The notes under the pieces: generated by a model
Told to the model about the DNA's origin: nothing
What the model saw: the letters and a program-made list of their open reading frames with translations, nothing else
Database searches by the model: none
DNA from: an uncultured Oscillibacter sp.
GTDB lineage: Bacteria; Bacillota; Clostridia; Oscillospirales; Oscillospiraceae
NCBI GenBank assembly: GCA_946183175.1
Contig: CAMHBH010000064.1
Span: forward strand, 1 to 11,546
Reading direction: 5' to 3'
Length of the DNA: 11,546 nt
Position numbers and translations under genes: made by a program
Shown here: positions 7,560 to 11,546 of the stretch, piece by piece
Layout: each line of letters begins with the position of its first letter
Position numbering within the stretch: the stretch's first letter is position 1

Positions 7560-7772
7560 TTAAATCATAATCCGGGTCGCCATACTCTTGTCGAGGGCCA
7601 GGCGGCTGTCGCGCACCTGTACAATCAGGTTTCCGCCGGCCTCGCTGACGACCGTCACGTCCGCGCCGACGACGAAGCCCAATTCCGCCAGGTGGCGGCG
7701 GATATGGTCCTGTCCGCTGATTTTCCGCACGGTGACGGGTTCTCCGGGGGTTGCCAACATCAGAGGCATCAT
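7560..7772 (-). CDS. feoA: FeoA-domain protein (first copy, start of the feo operon)
   Basis: A 70-residue FeoA protein with the clostridial pattern RRHLAELGFVVGADVTVVSEAGGNLIVQV followed by a C-terminal ATRIMI, matching the ferrous transport accessory family. The ATG at 7770-7772 is chosen because GGGAGG lies 9 nt upstream; a second ATG follows immediately, and an in-frame TTG at 7778 is too close to the ribosome site. It is the first gene after the iron-responsive-looking promoter and is followed 11 nt later by the second feoA. The predicted role is to assist or gate FeoB; any division of labour between the two copies is unknown. Confidence 0.93.
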   Translation of the reverse strand: MMPLMLATPGEPVTVRKISGQDHIRRHLAELGFVVGADVTVVSEAGGNLIVQVRDSRLALDKSMATRIMI

Positions 7773-7802
7773 ACACAACAGCCTCCCTCTCTACTCTGTG
7801 AA

Positions 7803-7821
7803 TTAGGCTGTACTAACCAAA
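7803..7821 (-). promoter_or_regulatory. DtxR/IdeR-like metal-box candidate, downstream site of the feo promoter
   Basis: The minus-strand 19-mer TTTGGTTAGTACAGCCTAA agrees at 14 of 19 positions with the DtxR/IdeR consensus TWAGGTTAGSCTAACCTWA (consensus recalled from memory, compared by hand). It lies immediately after the predicted start site (~7824), an ideal place for Fe2+-dependent repression of the feo operon. The regulator gene is not in the window. Confidence 0.5.
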
Positions 7822-7830
7822 GCCGGGATG

Positions 7831-7859
7831 AGTTTAGCATAACTAACCGTGTTTGTCAA
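7831..7859 (-). promoter_or_regulatory. Predicted sigma-A promoter of the feo operon
   Basis: On the minus strand, a perfect -35 TTGACA (7854-7859), a 17-bp spacer and -10 TAAACT (7831-7836) with an extended TGC before it. Transcription would start near 7824, about 50 nt before the first feoA ATG. It diverges from the trpS promoter at 7978-8006; the roughly 120 bp between them shows no other gene. Confidence 0.8.
7832..7848 (-). promoter_or_regulatory. Dyad-like operator candidate overlapping the feo -10 box
   Basis: The minus-strand GGTTAGTTATGCTAAAC carries TTAG and CTAA as an inverted repeat with a 5-bp centre and covers most of the -10 hexamer. It shares GGTTAGT and GC(C)TAA with the better-matching site at 7803-7821, suggesting two related sites for one regulator. 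It matches only 9 of 19 positions of the DtxR/IdeR consensus, so it is weaker alone. Confidence 0.4.
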
Positions 7860-7977
7860 GGGCTTTCTTGAAATCACGTTTCAACGCTTTGTAAGGGGCG
7901 GAAAGTTGCCATTTTTTAGAAAAATTCTCCCCTGTCGCCCACGGAGTGTATATTACCGCGCGGCGGCGAAAAATTTG

Positions 7978-8006
7978 TTGCGCTTTGCCCCGTGGCGTGG
8001 TACAAT
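7978..8006 (+). promoter_or_regulatory. Predicted sigma-A promoter of trpS
   Basis: -35 TTGCGC (7978-7983), a 17-bp spacer and -10 TACAAT (8001-8006), with TGG just before it as an extended -10. The start would be near 8013, giving a leader of only about 46 nt to the chosen trpS ATG. That leaves no room for a T-box riboswitch or a trp leader. GGCGT (7994-7998) and ACGCC (8013-8017) form a small inverted repeat flanking the -10. Confidence 0.7.
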
Positions 8007-8058
8007 ACGGAAACGCCGTGCGGAACACACGGGGAAAGTTATGTTTGCGAGGTGTACT

Positions 8059-9060
8059 ATGGGAGATACGGCGGTCAAAAAACGGATATTCAGCGGCATA
8101 CAGCCCAGCGGCGAACTCACGCTCGGTTCTTACATGGGGGCTATCCGAAACTGGAACGCGTTGCAGTCGGAGTACGACTGTGTTTACTGTATCGTGGACC
8201 TGCACGCCATCACCGTACGGCAGGACCCGGCGCAGTTACGGCGGCGCTGTCTGACGCAACTGGCGCAGTACCTGGCCTGCGGCCTCGACCCCGAAAAGTG
8301 CATACTGTTCGTTCAAAGCCACGTCCCCGAACACGCGGAGCTGTCGTGGATTCTCGGGTGCCACACGCAGTTCGGGGAACTCAGCCGCATGACGCAATTC
8401 AAGCAGAAGTCGCAGCAGCACGCCGACAACATCACCGCCGGACTGTTTACGTACCCGGTACTCATGGCCGCGGATATCCTGTTGTACCAGGCGGACGCGG
8501 TGCCCGTGGGGGCCGACCAGAAACAGCACGTCGAACTCTGCCGGGATATCGCCCAGCGCTTCAACGGCGTCTACGGCGACGTGTTCACGCTCCCGGAACC
8601 GCTGATTCCGAAAGTCGGCGCGCGGATTATGAGCCTCAACAACCCGGCGAACAAGATGAGCAAGTCCGACCCGGAAGGGTGTGTAAACCTGCTCGACAAA
8701 CCGGAGGACATCCGGCGGAAGTTCAAGCGGGCCGTCACGGACAGCGAAACGTCGGTACGCTACGACCCGGAGGCGAAACCGGGCGTGTCGAATCTGCTGT
8801 CGATTTACTCGGCGGCGTCGGGGAAGAGCGTGGCGGAAGCGGAGGCGGAGTTCTCGGGGCAGGGCTACGGCGTCTTCAAGAACGCCGTCGGCGAGGCGGT
8901 CGTCGAACTGTTCCGGCCCATCCGGGAGGAATCCGAAAGACTGCTCTCCGACAAGGCCTATCTGGAAGGGATTTACCGGCAGGGGGCCGAACGCGCGCGC
9001 GCCGTCGCAATCCGCACCCTCCGGAAAGTACACCGCAAAGTCGGTTTCCTCTCCCGTTGA
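8059..9060 (+). CDS. trpS: Tryptophan--tRNA ligase TrpS
   Basis: This cytoplasmic class I aminoacyl-tRNA synthetase charges tRNA-Trp with tryptophan using ATP. It has 333 residues, the usual bacterial length. Near the N terminus FSGIQPSGELTLGSYMGAI carries the HIGH-equivalent (TLGSY, 21-25), and KMSKS lies at 199-203 in NKMSKSDP. The segment GADQKQHVELCRDIAQRFN is typical of TrpS. The ATG at 8059 is chosen because GAGG sits 6 nt upstream (8049-8052); an in-frame ATG at 8041 would add six residues with a poorer ribosome site, and longer upstream extensions are not family-like. It has its own promoter and is followed 15 nt later by the TagO/WecA-type gene, so the two are probably co-transcribed. 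Confidence 0.96.
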   Translation: MGDTAVKKRIFSGIQPSGELTLGSYMGAIRNWNALQSEYDCVYCIVDLHAITVRQDPAQLRRRCLTQLAQYLACGLDPEKCILFVQSHVPEHAELSWILGCHTQFGELSRMTQFKQKSQQHADNITAGLFTYPVLMAADILLYQADAVPVGADQKQHVELCRDIAQRFNGVYGDVFTLPEPLIPKVGARIMSLNNPANKMSKSDPEGCVNLLDKPEDIRRKFKRAVTDSETSVRYDPEAKPGVSNLLSIYSAASGKSVAEAEAEFSGQGYGVFKNAVGEAVVELFRPIREESERLLSDKAYLEGIYRQGAERARAVAIRTLRKVHRKVGFLSR

Positions 9061-9075
9061 CGAAAGGGGCGTGTC

Positions 9076-10296
9076 ATGGCTTTCGGTAACGCTCTGGTTG
9101 CGTACGTCCTCATTGCGCTGTTGGTGGCGATGGTCGTCAGCTTCCTGATGACGCCCGTCGTGCGCTCGTTCGCCTACAAAGTCGGGGCCATCGACGTGCC
9201 CCGCGACGCCCGCCGTATGCACAAGGTGCCCATCCCGCGCCTCGGCGGACTGGCCATCTTCAGCGGCTTCATGATTAGTACGCTCCTCTTTGTGGCGATG
9301 ACCCCGGAGATGAAAAGCGTCTTACTCGGCGCGGTCGTCATTGTGGTGCTCGGCGTCATAGACGACAGCATGTCGCTCCCGGCGGCGCTGAAATTCGTCG
9401 TGCAAATCGGCGCGGCCCTGATTCCCACGCTCCACGGCGTCACGATTCGGGTATTCTCCAACCCGAACGTCTTCTCCGACGACCTCTACTGGAATCTGGG
9501 CAGTCTGTCGGTGCCGCTGACGGTGCTCTGGATAGTCGCCGTGACGAACTCCGTCAACCTCATCGACGGCCTCGACGGACTGGCCAACGGCGTCTCGACG
9601 ATTTCCGCCTCGACCATGCTTGTCATTGCCTTACTGCTCGGCGAAACCGATGTCAGTCTCGTACTGGCGGCGCTGGTCGGCGCGTGCATAGGCTTCATGC
9701 CCTACAACCTCAACCCCGCCAAAATGTTCATGGGCGACACCGGCGCGACGTTCCTTGGCTATATCCTCGCGACCATGTCCATACAGGGCCTGTTCAAGTA
9801 TTACGCCGTGATATCGTTCGTGGTGCCGTTCCTCATCCTCGGACTGCCCATCTTCGATACGACATTCGCGTTTTTCCGGCGTCTGGCGCACGGACAGAGC
9901 CCCATGCAGGCCGACCGCGGACACATTCACCACCGTTTAATTGACATGGGCCTCAACCAAAAGCAGGCCGTCGCGACGCTCTACGTCATCTCGGCGATAC
10001 TCGGCCTCAGCGCGGTGGTACTCACCACCGGCGGCGAACAGCGCGCAATCCTACTTTTCGCGGCGCTGTGCATCGCGGGGGCGATTGCGGCGCGGCTGGT
10101 GTTCGCGGAGGAAATCCGCGCGGAGTTCAAGAACGAAATCGGCTGGCGCGAACATCACAACGGAGACAACAAACCTGTGCAAACCGCGACCGCCGCGCCG
10201 GGGAAGTCCGAAACGGCCCCCGGGAACGCGTCCGGTAAAGTCTCCGCGACGCCCAAGCGGAAACGCAAAAAGCGGAAATCCGCCCGCAAGCGCTGA
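9076..10296 (+). CDS. TagO/WecA-family undecaprenyl-phosphate GlcNAc-1-phosphate transferase with polybasic C-terminal tail
   Basis: This integral membrane enzyme of the MraY/WecA superfamily moves a sugar-1-phosphate, probably GlcNAc-1-P, from a UDP-sugar to undecaprenyl phosphate, starting teichoic acid or another surface glycan. Family motifs are DVPRDARRMHKVPIPRLGG near residue 40, VIDD (Asp96/Asp97), NLIDGLDGLANG (161-172), MFMGDTGA (217-224) and the HIHH-type motif (283-286) that separates TagO/WecA from MraY. About ten or eleven hydrophobic segments are visible. The ATG at 9076 follows AAAGGGG. Beyond residue ~345 is a soluble tail: an Ala/Pro/Thr-rich linker ending in the very basic KRKRKKRKSARKR. 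This extension is unusual for the core family and is encoded in frame right up to the stop. A terminator follows. Which surface polymer it primes is not determined here. Confidence 0.93.
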   Translation: MAFGNALVAYVLIALLVAMVVSFLMTPVVRSFAYKVGAIDVPRDARRMHKVPIPRLGGLAIFSGFMISTLLFVAMTPEMKSVLLGAVVIVVLGVIDDSMSLPAALKFVVQIGAALIPTLHGVTIRVFSNPNVFSDDLYWNLGSLSVPLTVLWIVAVTNSVNLIDGLDGLANGVSTISASTMLVIALLLGETDVSLVLAALVGACIGFMPYNLNPAKMFMGDTGATFLGYILATMSIQGLFKYYAVISFVVPFLILGLPIFDTTFAFFRRLAHGQSPMQADRGHIHHRLIDMGLNQKQAVATLYVISAILGLSAVVLTTGGEQRAILLFAALCIAGAIAARLVFAEEIRAEFKNEIGWREHHNGDNKPVQTATAAPGKSETAPGNASGKVSATPKRKRKKRKSARKR

Positions 10297-10307
10297 ACAG
10301 TACAACA

Positions 10308-10341
10308 CCCCGTGGAGACGCGACGTTTCCGCGGGGCTTTT
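10308..10341 (+). terminator. Rho-independent terminator of the trpS-tagO/wecA unit
   Basis: CCCCGTGGAGAC (10308-10319) pairs along all 12 positions, including two G-T pairs, with GTTTCCGCGGGG (10325-10336) around a 5-nt loop. C and then TTTT follow at 10338-10341. It starts 12 nt after the transferase stop codon. On the opposite strand there is no T-run, so it is unlikely to serve the convergent pseudouridine synthase gene equally well. Confidence 0.85.
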
Positions 10342-10381
10342 GACATCTGATTACACCCGCGCAAGGAAACTTACGCAAGCG

Positions 10382-11275
10382 TCATTTCCGCTTTTGGCGG
10401 GCGCGCATAAACTCCTCCGGCAACGGGCACGATAACACGACCAATTGGCCCGTGCGGGGGTGGACGAACCGCAGGCCGATTGCGTGCAGACACTGTCCGG
10501 TCAGTCCGGGGACTGCCGCGCCGTAGACCGGGTCGCCGAGCACGGGGTGCCCGATATGCGCCATGTGTACGCGTATCTGGTGAGTACGGCCCGTTTCGAG
10601 GCGGCATTCCAGGTCCGTACAGCCCCGCAGGCGTTCGACTACGTTCCAGTGCGTGACGGCGGGGCGGCCCGTCGGCGTGACCGCCATCTTTTTCCGGTCT
10701 TTGGCCGAGCGGCCAATGGGGGCGTCGACCGTCCCGGCGTCGCCGCGCGGCCCGCCGACGACAATGCAACGGTATACCCTTGCAAGAGTATGGTCTTGCA
10801 GTTGCGCGGCCAAACACTGGTGCGCGGCGTCGTTCTTGGCGGCGATAATCAGGCCCGTCGTGTCGCGGTCGATACGGTGTACGATACCGGGGCGCGCCGC
10901 GCCGTTGATTCCCGAGAGCGTCCCGCCGCAGTGGTACAACAGCGCGTTGACAAGCGTACTGCCGGGGTGTCCGGGGGCGGGGTGTACGACCATTCCGGCG
11001 GGCTTGTTGACGACTATCACGTCGGCGTCCTCGTAGACGACATCCAGCGGGATATTTTCGGGTTTGGCGTCGAGGGGCGCGGGTTCGGGAAGCGTGACTG
11101 TAATCTGTTCGCCGCCGCGGAGGCGCGTACTTTTCGAGGCGGTGTGGCCGTCGACGGTGACAGCGCCCTGTTCGAGCAGGCGCGCCGCCCCCGAACGCGT
11201 CAGGGTGTCGACCTGCGCGGCGAGCCACACGTCGAGGCGCGCGCCGCTGTCGGCGGGAAGAGCGTGGAGCGTCAA
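10382..11275 (-). CDS. RluA/RluD-family 23S rRNA pseudouridine synthase
   Basis: This cytoplasmic enzyme converts specific uridines in structured RNA, most likely 23S rRNA, to pseudouridine. It has 297 residues: an N-terminal S4 RNA-binding domain (~13-60, LDVWLAAQ...SGAARLLEQGAVTVDG) and a catalytic domain with the signature HRIDRDTTG (133-141), where Asp136 is the expected nucleophile. RTHQIRVHMAHIGHPVLGDPVYG (230-252) is also characteristic. The start is TTG at 11273-11275, overlapping the lspA stop as TTGA; GGAAG lies 9 nt upstream. No in-frame ATG exists before the conserved S4 domain, and an in-frame stop lies three codons upstream. The lspA-rluD order is common in Firmicutes and indicates co-transcription. 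The exact target uridines cannot be told from sequence alone. Confidence 0.93.
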   Translation of the reverse strand: MTLHALPADSGARLDVWLAAQVDTLTRSGAARLLEQGAVTVDGHTASKSTRLRGGEQITVTLPEPAPLDAKPENIPLDVVYEDADVIVVNKPAGMVVHPAPGHPGSTLVNALLYHCGGTLSGINGAARPGIVHRIDRDTTGLIIAAKNDAAHQCLAAQLQDHTLARVYRCIVVGGPRGDAGTVDAPIGRSAKDRKKMAVTPTGRPAVTHWNVVERLRGCTDLECRLETGRTHQIRVHMAHIGHPVLGDPVYGAAVPGLTGQCLHAIGLRFVHPRTGQLVVLSCPLPEEFMRARQKRK

Positions 11276-11546
11276 GGGGAATCACTTCCGGTTTTGTCGG
11301 CGTCGGCGGGCGCGGAGGCCTCCCCGGTGCCGTAGTCGACCGACGAGCGCACACTGCTTGCGCCGTGGTGTTCGCGCATGAGCGCGGTCTTCCGGGCCTG
11401 CCGCGCGGAGCGTATCTTTTCGCGCTGTTTGGCGAGCTGTTCGGGGGACGGTTCCTGGGCGAGAAGCGCGTAGAGAATCCAGATGATACAGCCCGTCACG
11501 ACGCACATGTCGGCGACGTTGAACGTGGGGTAGCTGGGCCAGAACT
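11272..11546 (-). CDS. lspA: Signal peptidase II LspA (partial, N-terminal part outside window)
   Basis: Only the last 91 codons are present. The visible start of the fragment, WPSYPTFNVADMCVVTG, is the conserved catalytic FNVAD motif; its Asp is one of the two catalytic aspartates of LspA, the membrane aspartyl protease that cleaves signal peptides from diacylated prolipoproteins. A last transmembrane helix (CVVTGCIIWILYALLA) follows, and then an unusually long cytoplasmic tail of about 60 residues: charged and probably helical (EQLAKQREKIRSARQARKTA), then Ser/Ala/Asp-rich. The protein normally ends soon after the last helix. The stop overlaps the TTG start of the pseudouridine synthase gene, so the two are translationally linked. 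Confidence 0.88.
   Translation of the reverse strand, partial: FWPSYPTFNVADMCVVTGCIIWILYALLAQEPSPEQLAKQREKIRSARQARKTALMREHHGASSVRSSVDYGTGEASAPADADKTGSDSP

Noticed and set aside
7849..8058. Longer trpS start at 7849, or a T-box riboswitch or trp leader upstream of trpS
   Set aside because: The extension crosses the feo and trpS promoters and is not TrpS-like. The predicted leader is about 46 nt, too short for a T-box, and no specifier or antiterminator structure was seen.
7992..9089. 365-codon plus-strand frame overlapping trpS
   Set aside because: It is a frame-shifted shadow of trpS with an Arg/Gly/Pro-rich product; the trpS frame has the HIGH and KMSKS motifs.
10297..10381. Bidirectional terminator serving the pseudouridine synthase gene as well
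   Set aside because: The stem at 10308-10336 has a T-run only on the plus strand; on the minus strand it is followed by TGTTGT, so I assign it only to the plus-strand unit.
10445..11335. 296-codon plus-strand frame opposite the pseudouridine synthase gene
   Set aside because: It is an antisense shadow; the minus strand carries the S4 domain and the HRIDRDTTG catalytic motif.
1..11546. Mobile element, prophage or CRISPR content
   Set aside because: No transposase, integrase, terminal repeats or spaced repeat array was seen; gene content and composition are uniform and core-like.

Overview
The window is GC-rich (about 60% by eye) and reads as chromosome of an anaerobic, high-GC member of the Clostridia; an Oscillospirales-type bacterium is my best guess. 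The evidence is a class F-type flavodiiron protein fused to a short-spaced rubredoxin and an NADH:rubredoxin reductase, a clostridial-style feo operon with a Cys-rich FeoB-associated peptide, a 7TM hybrid histidine kinase, and strong TTGACA/TATAAT promoters. No phage, IS element, CRISPR array or RNA gene is visible.

Layout. (1) 1-1686, minus: N-terminal 562 codons of a membrane hybrid histidine kinase, cut by the window edge inside its receiver domain, with its own promoter at 1743-1771. (2) 1845-4388, minus: the O2/NO-reducing flavodiiron fusion, starting at TTG, with promoter 4439-4466 and a hairpin at 1798-1825 after its stop. (3) 4572-7772, minus: the ferrous-iron operon feoA1-feoA2-feoB, a Cys-rich membrane peptide and an HMA-domain protein. 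These genes are tightly spaced or overlapping, driven from 7831-7859 and closed by a terminator at 4530-4566. (4) 8059-10296, plus: trpS followed 15 nt later by a TagO/WecA-family GlcNAc-1-phosphate transferase, with a promoter at 7978-8006 and a terminator at 10308-10341. (5) 10382-11546, minus: a RluD-like pseudouridine synthase whose TTG start overlaps the stop of lspA, which is cut by the right edge.

How it fits together. The feo operon imports Fe2+, and two dyad-like sites at its promoter suggest repression by a DtxR/IdeR-type metalloregulator. The neighbouring diiron oxygen/NO reductase depends on iron and protects an anaerobe's iron enzymes, though it has its own promoter. The right half is housekeeping: tRNA charging, envelope polymer initiation, lipoprotein processing and rRNA modification.

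The most striking signal is not a gene. I found no GATC tetranucleotide anywhere in the 11.5 kb, and GCWGC occurs only three times. Synonymous codon choice shows both are avoided. No new multi-gene system is evident; most of the gene content is conserved core genome.
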